A stretch of DNA of 52,823 bases from Clostridiales bacterium. Its GTDB lineage: Bacteria > Bacillota > Clostridia > Christensenellales > Aristaeellaceae. The stretch spans positions 1 to 52,823 of the forward strand of contig JAAYLK010000065.1 in the NCBI GenBank assembly GCA_012521895.1. Direction: 5' to 3'. Position numbers and translations under genes: made by a program. Below are positions 1 to 7,728 of this stretch, one piece after another (the stretch's first letter is position 1; each line of letters starts with the position of its first letter). Below the pieces are notes generated by a model. The model was not told the DNA's origin. It saw nothing but the letters and a program-made list of their open reading frames with translations, and searched no databases.

Positions 1-1
1 C

Positions 2-769
2 CTGGTTCCCGCTGCTTTTTCCCAGGAGGCGGAGTGGGTTTATCCCCTTGAAGCCAACCTGCTGGAAAACAAGAACGGCAACCTGAGCCTGGTCAGCCAG
101 AGCGCTGTGCTGGGGGCTGATTTTGTGCCCAACAACCTGGTGCCTGTATCCCTGCGCGCTGTCAGCGGGCCGCATGAGTTGCGCAAGGAAGCGGCCATCG
201 CGCTGACGGACCTGTTCAAGGCCGCGCAGGATGCCGGGCATGAATTGTATGTGAAAAGCTCCTATCGCAGCTACTCAACCCAGGCCACCATGTATTACAA
301 CCGCTTGGATAAATACGGCAAGGACGACGGCGTCGTCGCCAAACCCGGCACCTCAGACCACCAGACCGGTTTGGGTGTTGATGTGCTCAACCGCGAATGG
401 TCCAGGCGTGAGGGGATGACCTCGGCCTTTGGGGAGACGGCGGAAGCCAGGTGGATGGAGGCGAACTGCGCGGATTTTGGCTTCATCATTCGCTACCTGC
501 CCGAAAAACAGGAGATCACCAAGATCATCTACGAACCCTGGCACCTGCGGTATGTGGGCGTTGATGTTGCCCGCTACATGATGGAAAACCGTCTGTCGCT
601 GGAAGAATTCACGGATGAGTACACGCAGGCTATCGCGGCGTATGAACAAGAAGGCGGCAATTTCCTGCAGCTGGTGGCGCGACTGAACGCGCCGCCGCCG
701 GTTGTGGAGACCGGGCATACGGATGAGGAAGGGGACGGGGAAGTGTCCTTCTTTGGCACGATGCCTTGA
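2..769 (+). CDS. VanY-type D-alanyl-D-alanine carboxypeptidase, 5' end outside window
   Basis: Peptidoglycan-trimming zinc peptidase of the VanY (M15B) family, which removes the terminal D-Ala from cell-wall stem peptides outside the membrane. The frame is open to the window edge, so the true start is upstream; the first visible residues (LVPAAFSQEAEW) look like the end of a signal peptide and cleavage site. The family signatures are in order, numbering from the GTG at 107: SSYRSY (51-56), the zinc-binding GTSDHQTGLGVDV (His85, Asp92) and EPWHLRYVG (Glu143, His146). The last ~35 residues are acidic and of low complexity. The stop overlaps the possible TTG start of a second VanY paralogue, so the two form a tandem pair. 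Family assignment is sure; the exact cell-wall substrate is not. Confidence 0.9.
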   Translation: MVPAAFSQEAEWVYPLEANLLENKNGNLSLVSQSAVLGADFVPNNLVPVSLRAVSGPHELRKEAAIALTDLFKAAQDAGHELYVKSSYRSYSTQATMYYNRLDKYGKDDGVVAKPGTSDHQTGLGVDVLNREWSRREGMTSAFGETAEARWMEANCADFGFIIRYLPEKQEITKIIYEPWHLRYVGVDVARYMMENRLSLEEFTDEYTQAIAAYEQEGGNFLQLVARLNAPPPVVETGHTDEEGDGEVSFFGTMP

Positions 770-774
770 ACCTG

Positions 775-1755
775 ATGAAGAAGTGCTGTTTGTTGCTTAC
801 CTTGCTGGCGCTGCTTTTCGCGGTGCCGGCATTTTCGCATTCAAGCCCGCCAGTCCCCAGCCCCACACCGCCGCCTGAAGCGGTAAAGACCTCCATCCTG
901 GACCTGGGCCGGCACCTGGTGTTGGTGAACCGCGAGCACCGCATTAGCAAGACGTATATTCCCCAAGACCTGGTCCTGCCGCGCGTCGCCACACGCAAGG
1001 AAAGCCTGCAGGAACAAATCCTTATGACCAGGGAGGCGGCACAGGCGCTGGAAGCCTTGTTTGAAGCTGCTTTGATGGAAGAGGGGCATGTTTTGTATGC
1101 CGTTTCCGGTTATCGCAGCTACGGCATCCAGCAGATTTTATTTAATACCAAGGTGCAGGAAGTGGGCAGCCGGGAGAGAGCCCAGCGCCGCGTCGCGCTG
1201 GCGGGCACCAGCGAACACCAGCTGGGCCTCGCCATTGATTTGCAAGCGCCTTCTCACCTCAACCTCAGCCAGGCCTTTGGCGACACCGAGGAAGGAAAAT
1301 GGGCGGGGGAGAACGCCCACCGTTTCGGCTTCATCCTGCGCTACAAGACTGCCTGGCGGGATTTGACCGGCATCAGCGACGAGCCCTGGCATTTTCGTTA
1401 TGTCGGCATCGCCCATGCCACTGCCATGCACCAGCTGGACATCCCCTTTGAAACCTATGTGACCTACGCCCGCATGCTGCCGGAGTATGTGCTGACCGGG
1501 GGCAGCCATGTCTTGCTGGCCGGACTGATTGCTGACCTGATGGCGGAGAAACAGCCGGAAGCGCTCCAGGCCTTGCAAAAAGCGGACGAAGCCGGGCAGG
1601 AATCTGCCCTGCGCCAGGCGACCGCGCCCTATCTCACCGGGCAAAGCTATGAGCAGGCCCTTTGGTATTCCTATCCCACGCCCAAGCCCACCGCGGAGCC
1701 CTGGGTGGACGCGGATGAGGAAGAAGTGCTCCTTCACCCATCCGGGAGCAACTGA
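775..1755 (+). CDS. VanY-type D-alanyl-D-alanine carboxypeptidase, second tandem copy
   Basis: Second M15B zinc D,D-carboxypeptidase, exported to the wall. It starts with a clear signal peptide (MKKCCLLLTLLALLFAVPAFS). I chose ATG 775 because it opens that signal peptide; an in-frame TTG at 766 overlaps the stop of the preceding gene and would add three residues, and neither start has a strong ribosome-binding site. Motifs visible are GYRSYG, GTSEHQLGLAID (zinc His and Asp) and EPWHFRYVG (catalytic Glu, zinc His). The ~100-residue C-terminal tail past the catalytic domain is not recognised. The stop TGA shares its last base with the ATG of the next gene, so it is probably co-translated. It is clearly paralogous to the upstream gene but well diverged, an old duplication. 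Confidence 0.9.
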   Translation: MKKCCLLLTLLALLFAVPAFSHSSPPVPSPTPPPEAVKTSILDLGRHLVLVNREHRISKTYIPQDLVLPRVATRKESLQEQILMTREAAQALEALFEAALMEEGHVLYAVSGYRSYGIQQILFNTKVQEVGSRERAQRRVALAGTSEHQLGLAIDLQAPSHLNLSQAFGDTEEGKWAGENAHRFGFILRYKTAWRDLTGISDEPWHFRYVGIAHATAMHQLDIPFETYVTYARMLPEYVLTGGSHVLLAGLIADLMAEKQPEALQALQKADEAGQESALRQATAPYLTGQSYEQALWYSYPTPKPTAEPWVDADEEEVLLHPSGSN

Positions 1756-2894
1756 TGGCGTCGCTCTATGACAAGTTAAAACAGATTCAGCCAATCAAGG
1801 ACAGCGGCAGCAACAAGCCAATGCCGCAGGAATTGCTGGTGCGGACACACCAGGTGCCTTTGAATGACTTGGCACCCGGTCTTTTTGATGAGGACGTCTT
1901 TTCATTCTTAAGCAACCGCGGAATCAGACGTGGCTTCAACAAAGAAGACCTCTTGTTTTTTGATACGGAGACCACCGGGCTGTCCCGCGGTGTGGGCACA
2001 GTGGCCTTCCTGATTGGCTGGGGCAGGATTGTTGGCGATGTACTGAAAGTCACCCAAGCGCTGATGCGGGATTATCCGCAGGAACACCAGCTGCTCAAGC
2101 AATTTCAAGAAGAACTCAAAGAGGACACCTGCCTGGTGTCCTACAACGGCAAGTCCTTTGACCTGCCCTTGTTGCAAAGCAGGCTGACCATGAACCGCTC
2201 AAACCGGGACCTGGCCGAATTGCCCCACCTGGACTTGCTGCATGCCGCCAAGAGAACCTATAAGCTGCGCCTGGGGCGCACACCCTTGACGCGCCTGGAA
2301 CAGCTTGTGCTGGGCTTTGAGCGCCAGGGGGACCTGCCGGGGGCGGAGGTGCCGGTGCGTTATTTCAAGTACCTTGAAACGCGGGAGGAGTCCTTGCTGG
2401 AGGACATCTTGGACCACAACCGCCAGGACATCATTACGCTCGCCAAGCTGTTCCTGAACATGGGTTTGCAGTCCCTGCAGCCGCTGAACGCAGCGCACCA
2501 GGAGGACCTGTTCAGCATCGGGCGGGTCTATGAAAAGCATGGCCAGTACGAGCGCGCCATCACCTGTTACAAGGCCTGCTCTGACCAGGTGGTCTCAAAG
2601 CTTGCCATGCTGCAGATGGCGGAGCTGTATAGAAAACAAAGAAAGGATGAGGAAGCGGTGGCCGCCTTTGAAGCCCTGCAGGCAGACCGCCAGTTCAACC
2701 CGCGGGTGTTCATTTCCCTTGCCAAAATCTATGAGCACCGCTACCGCGATCCGGCGCGTGCGCTTGAAATCACAAGACAGGGCATGCTATATTGTTATGA
2801 GCGCATTGCAAAATCCACGGAAACCGAAGCGGTCATTCTGGATTTGGAACGCAGAAGCCTGCGCTTAATCAGAAAGGTAACAAAGCAAGCATGA
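1755..2894 (+). CDS. YprB-like RNase H-fold (DEDD) exonuclease with C-terminal TPR-like region
   Basis: Predicted cytoplasmic 3'-5' nuclease of the YprB / RNase_H_2 family. The first acidic motif is FFDTETTGL (Asp70, Glu72), followed by SYNGKSFDLPLL (second Asp motif) and HNRQDIITLAKL (third motif), a full DEDD-type set. From about residue 255 the helical pattern (IGRVYEKHGQYERAITCYKA and onward) is TPR-like, probably for protein binding. The start ATG overlaps the preceding TGA by one base and the stop overlaps the next ATG (ATGA), indicating coupled translation with a TPR-only protein. The nucleic-acid substrate is not evident from the sequence; the family is conserved in Bacillota and poorly characterised. 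Confidence 0.8.
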   Translation: MASLYDKLKQIQPIKDSGSNKPMPQELLVRTHQVPLNDLAPGLFDEDVFSFLSNRGIRRGFNKEDLLFFDTETTGLSRGVGTVAFLIGWGRIVGDVLKVTQALMRDYPQEHQLLKQFQEELKEDTCLVSYNGKSFDLPLLQSRLTMNRSNRDLAELPHLDLLHAAKRTYKLRLGRTPLTRLEQLVLGFERQGDLPGAEVPVRYFKYLETREESLLEDILDHNRQDIITLAKLFLNMGLQSLQPLNAAHQEDLFSIGRVYEKHGQYERAITCYKACSDQVVSKLAMLQMAELYRKQRKDEEAVAAFEALQADRQFNPRVFISLAKIYEHRYRDPARALEITRQGMLYCYERIAKSTETEAVILDLERRSLRLIRKVTKQA

Positions 2895-3625
2895 AGTTTT
2901 TGGACAACCTGAAGGTCCGTTCCGCATTGATCAAACACCAGCGAGGCAACAAGGAAGAAGCCCGCGCGATGTACCAACAGCTCTATGATGATGGCATGGT
3001 GCAGGCTTCCTACATGCTGCCTTATAGCGTTCTGCTCCTGCGCGAAGGCGGGGAAGAGAACTTTCAAAAGGTGCGTGAATTGCTTGTCAAAGCGCAGAAA
3101 GCGCCGGACCTGACGGATGAAAAACGCCAGCAGCTGCTGATGAACTACGCCATTGCCGTGTGGAAGCTGGGGGAACTGGACAAGGCTGTGTCCACGCTGG
3201 AAGCCTCCCACAGAAAAGCCCCCAACAGCCTGACCTACCAGGCCCTGGGCTTTTTGTACATCGAAACCGGGGACGCTCAAAAGGCGCTGGACTACAACCT
3301 GGAAGCGCTGGAGTATGATGACGAGGACGGCATCACCCTGGACAACTTAGGGCAGATTTACTACCGCTTGCTGCAGGACAAGGACGCCGCCCGGCCCTAC
3401 TTTGAAAAAGCGCACGAAATCAAATCCAAGCAGATTGACACCCTGTATTTCCTGGCGCTGTATGACGAAGCGGAGGGGAAGTACGCGGACGCTCAAGAAA
3501 AGATTGAAGTCGCCCTGGAGGGCAGTTTCTCCCCGCTGAACTTTGTGGACAAGGCCAAGGCCCAGGCCTTGTATGAACGAATTTTGAAAGCGCAGGGGAA
3601 GGACCTGCCTCAAAACGAGGACTGA
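2891..3625 (+). CDS. Tetratricopeptide-repeat protein
   Basis: A 244-residue soluble protein built almost wholly of TPR-like helix pairs; clear units include residues ~77-110 (YAIAVWKLGELDKAVSTLEA), ~115-145 (LGFLYIETGDAQKALDYNLE) and ~150-180 (LGQIYYRLLQDKDAARPYFE). There is no signal peptide or membrane segment, so it is presumably a cytoplasmic scaffold. Its ATG overlaps the stop of the YprB-like gene (ATGA), and that protein also ends in TPR-like helices, so the two may work together. The partner is unknown. Confidence 0.75.
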   Translation: MKFLDNLKVRSALIKHQRGNKEEARAMYQQLYDDGMVQASYMLPYSVLLLREGGEENFQKVRELLVKAQKAPDLTDEKRQQLLMNYAIAVWKLGELDKAVSTLEASHRKAPNSLTYQALGFLYIETGDAQKALDYNLEALEYDDEDGITLDNLGQIYYRLLQDKDAARPYFEKAHEIKSKQIDTLYFLALYDEAEGKYADAQEKIEVALEGSFSPLNFVDKAKAQALYERILKAQGKDLPQNED

Positions 3626-3626
3626 G

Positions 3627-4403
3627 ATGCTCCAGTGGCTGCAGCAGGACCCCTGGGGCTTCCTGCACTTCATGCTCTACCGCGCGCCGGCAGTCCTGCT
3701 GGCGCTGAGTTTGCATGAGCTGGCCCACGGATACGCGGCCTACCGCAGCGGGGACACCACCGCGAAGGACCTGGGGCGCCTCACCTTGAACCCCCTTGCC
3801 CACCTTAACCTGGTGGGCACCATCAGCATGTTTCTGATGGGCATCGGCTGGGCAAAGCCCGTGCCTGTGAATCCCAACAATTTCAAAAACCCGCGCCTGG
3901 ATGACATCAAGGTTTCCCTGGCCGGGGTGACCACCAATTTCATCCTCTTTCTGTTGGCGACTTTTGCATCCATCCTGATCAGCCGCGCCTTGTACAAGCC
4001 TGAAGCCCTGCAGTACTACGGCCTGGACTTCTTTCTGAACTTCCAGCAAAATGGCTTCAACATCCAGCTCTTTCCGCAAAATGACGAGATGCTGCAGGTC
4101 ATCCTCAAGACGCCCTGGCTTTTGCATGTCCAGCGCTTTTTGTTCCAGCTGGCCCTGGTCAACATCGGCATGGGCTTGTTCAACCTCCTGCCCATCCCGC
4201 CGTTGGATGGCTTCCATGTGGTCAACAACGTGTTCTTTGGCGGCAAAATTTTCATGGGCGGCAAGTTTTTCCAGTTTGCGCACATTGCTCTGCTCATCCT
4301 GCTGTTCTCCACCGACTTCGTGGGCTCCTGGGTCTCAAAAGGCATCTATGCCGTGCAAGGCGCCATCCTGCCCCTGCTGACGCGTTTGTTGCAGGCGGCA
4401 TAA
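3627..4403 (+). CDS. M50 family (site-2-protease-like) membrane metallopeptidase
   Basis: Integral-membrane zinc peptidase of the short YwhC-like M50 subfamily with no PDZ domain. The zinc site HELAH lies at residues 30-34 in the first hydrophobic segment, and the second signature NLLPIPPLDGFHV (third ligand, Asp in LDG) is near residue 190. Several other hydrophobic stretches follow. The gene sits one base after the TPR gene and three bases before scpA, a placement of this subfamily next to scpAB that is common in Bacillota. Substrate unknown. It is distinct from the RseP homologue at 37063. Confidence 0.88.
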   Translation: MLQWLQQDPWGFLHFMLYRAPAVLLALSLHELAHGYAAYRSGDTTAKDLGRLTLNPLAHLNLVGTISMFLMGIGWAKPVPVNPNNFKNPRLDDIKVSLAGVTTNFILFLLATFASILISRALYKPEALQYYGLDFFLNFQQNGFNIQLFPQNDEMLQVILKTPWLLHVQRFLFQLALVNIGMGLFNLLPIPPLDGFHVVNNVFFGGKIFMGGKFFQFAHIALLILLFSTDFVGSWVSKGIYAVQGAILPLLTRLLQAA

Positions 4404-4406
4404 GCG

Positions 4407-5153
4407 ATGGCTTTCATCTTTGAGTCCAAGGAGTTCCAGGGCCCGCTGGATTTGCTGCTCCATTTGATTGGCAACGCGAAGATCAACATCGCGGACATCT
4501 TCGTGTCCCAGGTGACGGACCAGTACATCCGGATTGTCAGCCAAAGCGAGGCCATGGACATGGAGGAAGCCAGTGAGTTTATTCAGATGGCCGCCACCTT
4601 GCTGCTGATCAAGAGCAGGTCCATCCTGCCGCCCAGCCCGGAGGAGACGGAGAACCCGGATGAAAACCCGGAAGCCACCCTGATCTGGCAGCTGGAGGAA
4701 TACGCCCGCTGTCAGCAGCTGGCCGCCCAGATGCAGGATTTTGAAGAAGCTGCCTCCCGCTTGTTTTCCAAGCTGCCGGATGAGTATCCTCTGCCGCCGC
4801 CGCAGATTGAACTGGAAGGCTTGACGCTGGAAGGCCTGATCGCGGCTTTTATGAAGATGCAGGCCAGGTTTTTGGGCAAAGAAAAGGAAGGCCTGGCGCC
4901 AAACCGGGTCATTCGCCTGGATGAATACTCCGTTCCCCGCTTCATGGGGGAGATCTTGCGCAAAACCAAGCGCGGCAGCCTGCGTTTTACGGATTTGTTC
5001 AGTGAAAACCCCTCCCGCAATGAGGTAGTCACGCTGTTTTTGGCACTGCTGGAGCTGTTGAAGCTGGGCAAGCTGCGCGTGAGCCAGGCCCACAGCCAGG
5101 CGGAAATCGTTCTCAACCGAAACAACAAAGAGGTGCAGCCCCTTGAAACATGA
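4407..5153 (+). CDS. scpA: Segregation and condensation protein A
   Basis: Kleisin subunit of the SMC-ScpAB condensin that bridges SMC heads and organises the chromosome. The N-terminal signature FQGPLDLLLHLI (about residues 10-21), which binds the SMC neck, is intact, as is the DIFVSQVTDQYI region after it. The middle is acidic, and the C-terminal winged-helix segment (FTDLFSENPSRNEVVTLFLA) binds the SMC cap. Its length of 248 matches the family. The 3' end overlaps scpB by 11 bases, so the two are translated together. Confidence 0.95.
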   Translation: MAFIFESKEFQGPLDLLLHLIGNAKINIADIFVSQVTDQYIRIVSQSEAMDMEEASEFIQMAATLLLIKSRSILPPSPEETENPDENPEATLIWQLEEYARCQQLAAQMQDFEEAASRLFSKLPDEYPLPPPQIELEGLTLEGLIAAFMKMQARFLGKEKEGLAPNRVIRLDEYSVPRFMGEILRKTKRGSLRFTDLFSENPSRNEVVTLFLALLELLKLGKLRVSQAHSQAEIVLNRNNKEVQPLET

Positions 5154-5706
5154 ACGCCTGTGCGGCATTATCGAATCCATTTTGTTTGTCTGCGGGGATG
5201 ACATCCAGCTGCAAACCCTGGCGGACGCCCTGGGTCATACTATAGAAACCATCACTGAAGCCGTTGATGAACTGGAGCAGGCCTACTTACATGACAGCAG
5301 AGGCCTGATGCTCAAGCGCTTCAATGACAGGCTGCAGCTGGTCAGCAAGTCGGACTACGCCACCTATGTGGAGCGGGTGCTGCAGCCCGTCCAGCGCCAA
5401 TCCCTGTCACAGTCAGCGTTGGAGACCCTGGTGATTGTCGCCTACCGCCAGCCCATCACCCGCCAGGAAGTGGAAGCCATCCGCGGGGTGAAGTGCGATT
5501 ACTCCTTGCAATCCTTAAGCAACAAGGGCCTGATTGCCGATGTTGGGCGCAAGGAAACCCTGGGGCGGCCCATCCTGTACGCCACAACGGATGACTTCCT
5601 GTCCCACTTTGGCTTGCGCACTTTGAAGGATCTGCCGGAGCTGCCCGCCAACTTCCCAAATACTGACAACAGCGTGCAGCTGTCCATGGAGATTGAACAG
5701 GCTTAA
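5143..5706 (+). CDS. scpB: Segregation and condensation protein B
   Basis: Dimeric winged-helix partner of ScpA in the SMC condensin. The hallmark ALETLVIVAYRQPITRQEVE is near residues 90-110 and GRPILYATTDDFL follows. The start is TTG at 5143: the nearby ATG at 5150 is in another frame, and a GAGGTG ribosome-binding site at 5130-5135 gives normal spacing to the TTG. The gene overlaps scpA and is followed by an intrinsic terminator, so it closes the plus-strand operon. Confidence 0.95.
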   Translation: MKHERLCGIIESILFVCGDDIQLQTLADALGHTIETITEAVDELEQAYLHDSRGLMLKRFNDRLQLVSKSDYATYVERVLQPVQRQSLSQSALETLVIVAYRQPITRQEVEAIRGVKCDYSLQSLSNKGLIADVGRKETLGRPILYATTDDFLSHFGLRTLKDLPELPANFPNTDNSVQLSMEIEQA

Positions 5707-5722
5707 GCTAACCTACATCGCA

Positions 5723-5747
5723 AAAAACCGCCGGCCTGGCGGTTTTT
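5723..5747 (+). terminator. Bidirectional intrinsic terminator after scpB
   Basis: A GC stem CCGCC/GGCGG (5728-5732 with 5738-5742, loop of 5) is flanked by an A-run at 5722-5727 and a T-run at 5743-5747, so it can end transcription from either side. It lies between scpB and the convergent lipoprotein gene. Confidence 0.9.
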
Positions 5748-5763
5748 GTGCATCATGGATTGA

Positions 5764-6564
5764 TCAGATGGCCTTCAAGGTGCTGCGGATGCGGGTGAAC
5801 ACGGTGTTGGAGTAATCGGTGTTGTACTCACCCGGGCCGGTGTAGTGGATGGTCAGCACGCGGTTGTTGTCCAGCAGGGCCATGTGGATGCGCCCGCGGA
5901 CGATGGTGTCATCATGCATCACGCCGCGGTAGGTGACATAACGGCCGGGCTTGCCCAGCAAGGTGCGGTCGGCGGTGTCGGACACGCGCCATTCCTTGTA
6001 GTTGACCTTGCCCAGGTCCGCCGCGAATGTGCGCAGGTCATTGCGCAAGGTGTCAATGGTGTAGTTGTTGCCAACAGAGCTGCGCGAGAAGGTGAACACC
6101 ACGGAGTAATTGTCCTTTTGCTGCTCAATCGGCTCAGTCAGGACATAGACATCCGGCTGGCTGTCATCCACCGTGTACCCGGCGACCGATTCAAAGGTCA
6201 GCCCCAGGTTGGAGGCGGTGTAGGTGGCAAAAGTGAAGGTCAAGGCCGGACGCGGGGTGGGGGAAGGCATGTCCACGGGGTCCAGGGGAATGGGGGTGGC
6301 GCCGGCGTGCAGCGCGACGCCTGAAGCGTCAAAGTCGCCTTCGGTGATGGGCAGATTGGGGTCTTCTTCAAGACTTGGATTATAACCCGGCGGCAGCCCT
6401 TCCACGGCTGAAGTCGGCGCGTCAGTGGGCGTATCCAGCGGTGACTGCTGGCCCTGCCGCTCTTCAATCACATCTGACACAAGCGGTTGCTGTGCCTGCT
6501 GCTGACAGCCTGCCAACACCAAAACGCTTAGCAGAATCAGCACGGTGAACATCAGTTTCTTCAT
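5764..6564 (-). CDS. Lipoprotein of unknown function
   Basis: A 266-residue exported lipoprotein. The N-terminus MKKLMFTVLILLSVLVLAGC is a type II signal peptide with lipobox LAGC and lipidated Cys20. Residues ~20-115 are Gln/Pro/Thr-rich linker (TPTDAPTSAVEGLPPGYNPS), while the C-terminal ~150 residues are a compact alpha/beta domain starting near FTFATYTASNLGLTFE and ending FTRIRSTLKAI. That pattern weakly recalls PsbP/LpqN-like lipoprotein domains, which I cannot confirm. It has its own promoter at 6610-6638 and faces scpB across a shared terminator. Confidence 0.8.
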   Translation of the reverse strand: MKKLMFTVLILLSVLVLAGCQQQAQQPLVSDVIEERQGQQSPLDTPTDAPTSAVEGLPPGYNPSLEEDPNLPITEGDFDASGVALHAGATPIPLDPVDMPSPTPRPALTFTFATYTASNLGLTFESVAGYTVDDSQPDVYVLTEPIEQQKDNYSVVFTFSRSSVGNNYTIDTLRNDLRTFAADLGKVNYKEWRVSDTADRTLLGKPGRYVTYRGVMHDDTIVRGRIHMALLDNNRVLTIHYTGPGEYNTDYSNTVFTRIRSTLKAI

Positions 6565-6609
6565 ACAATAACCCCCGATTTCGTCATCCTTGGGAAGGTT
6601 CGTAAAGAT

Positions 6610-6638
6610 ATTGTAACAATTTCTTCGTATGCCGTCAA
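6610..6638 (-). promoter_or_regulatory. Sigma-A-type promoter for the lipoprotein gene
   Basis: Read on the minus strand: -35 TTGACG (6633-6638), 17-bp spacer, -10 TACAAT (6610-6615), about 45 bases before the lipoprotein start. It lies just past the end of the HD-domain gene, so the lipoprotein can be transcribed apart from the dnaB cluster. Confidence 0.7.
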
Positions 6639-6651
6639 GCGATTCCAGGTT

Positions 6652-7728
6652 TTACAGCAAGCGGTTGTACGAACGCTCCGCTTCCTCAGAGCGATTGGGC
6701 CTAAAGGAGCGCGCGACCGGCTCTTCCGGGATGTCTTCTTCCAGCACGGGCTCGCTGTCCGGGATGTCCTGCGCGGGTTCGTTGGTGTAGAAGGGATGGT
6801 AGACCCGGCGGTCCAGCGCGAACACCTTGTCGCTGAATGCGCCCTGCTTGGTGCGCTCCTGGGCGGCGCGCATCTCATTGAGCCTGGAATCCAGCACGTC
6901 CAGCCAGTTGAGCACCTCGGCTTCGGGGAACATGGGCGGGCGTGGGCTGCCGTATTCCGGAATGCCATGGTGGCTTAAAATCATGTGCGCAAGCAGCAGG
7001 GGGTATTCATCGTCCGGCTGGTAGCCCAGCGCCTTGGCGGCATCGCGCAGTTCCGCGACACCGGTCACGATGTGGCCCAGCAGCAGGCCTTCCTTGGTGT
7101 ACTCGGACACCGCGCCCAGCTTGTTGGCGTTCATCTCTGTCAGCTTGCCCAGGTCGTGCACGATCACCCCTGCCATCACCAGGTCGCGATCAAGGTAGGG
7201 ATAGCAGGCGCAAATGGCCGCCGCGGCGGACAGCATGTCCGTCAAATGGTGCAGCAGTCCGCTGCGCTGGGCGTGATGCATGCTTTGGGCAGCGGGGTAA
7301 TAATGGATTTTCTCTCCGGTCCTGCGAACCAGTTCGGTGGTCAGCTTTTTCAGCACCTCGTTTTGCATGCTGTCAATCACGGCCTGTAATTCAGAAAACA
7401 TCTCATCCGCGGGCCGGGGCGCGGCGGCGACCAGCTGCGACAAATCAACATTGTCTGCCGCCTCGCTTGCGCGCATCCGTTCAATCTTCATCTGCAGCCT
7501 GCCGTTGTACTCGGTAATCAGCGCGCGCACCTTCAATACGCTGCCGGCTTCCGGCGCGTCTTCATTGCTGTTCCATACCTTGGCGTTCATCTCCTGGCTG
7601 TCATCGGCCAGGTTGATGTCCAGGTAGGGATCGCCGTTCTTGTTGGTGCGCTTGGAGGCGGACCTGACAATCAGGAAGCCTTCAAAGAGCTGGTCTTTTT
7701 GCAGGCTGTTCAGCTTAATTTGATTCAT
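6652..7728 (-). CDS. YhaM-like HD-domain 3'-5' exoribonuclease
   Basis: Fusion of an N-terminal OB-fold (first ~100 residues; DQLFEGFLIVRSA..., NGDPYLDINLADDS) and an HD metal-dependent phosphohydrolase domain, the architecture of B. subtilis YhaM. HD-type motifs seen are HHAQRSGLLHHLTDM, VIVHDLGKLTEM and LAHMILSHHGIPEYG. I chose ATG 7728 (358 residues, MNQIKLNSLQ) rather than an upstream ATG at 7779 because it matches the family N-terminus and has a GGAG site about 7 bases before it. The start lies inside the last 14 bases of dnaB, so translation is probably coupled. The acidic C-terminal ~60 residues are an extension beyond the family core. Confidence 0.85.
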   Translation of the reverse strand: MNQIKLNSLQKDQLFEGFLIVRSASKRTNKNGDPYLDINLADDSQEMNAKVWNSNEDAPEAGSVLKVRALITEYNGRLQMKIERMRASEAADNVDLSQLVAAAPRPADEMFSELQAVIDSMQNEVLKKLTTELVRRTGEKIHYYPAAQSMHHAQRSGLLHHLTDMLSAAAAICACYPYLDRDLVMAGVIVHDLGKLTEMNANKLGAVSEYTKEGLLLGHIVTGVAELRDAAKALGYQPDDEYPLLLAHMILSHHGIPEYGSPRPPMFPEAEVLNWLDVLDSRLNEMRAAQERTKQGAFSDKVFALDRRVYHPFYTNEPAQDIPDSEPVLEEDIPEEPVARSFRPNRSEEAERSYNRLL

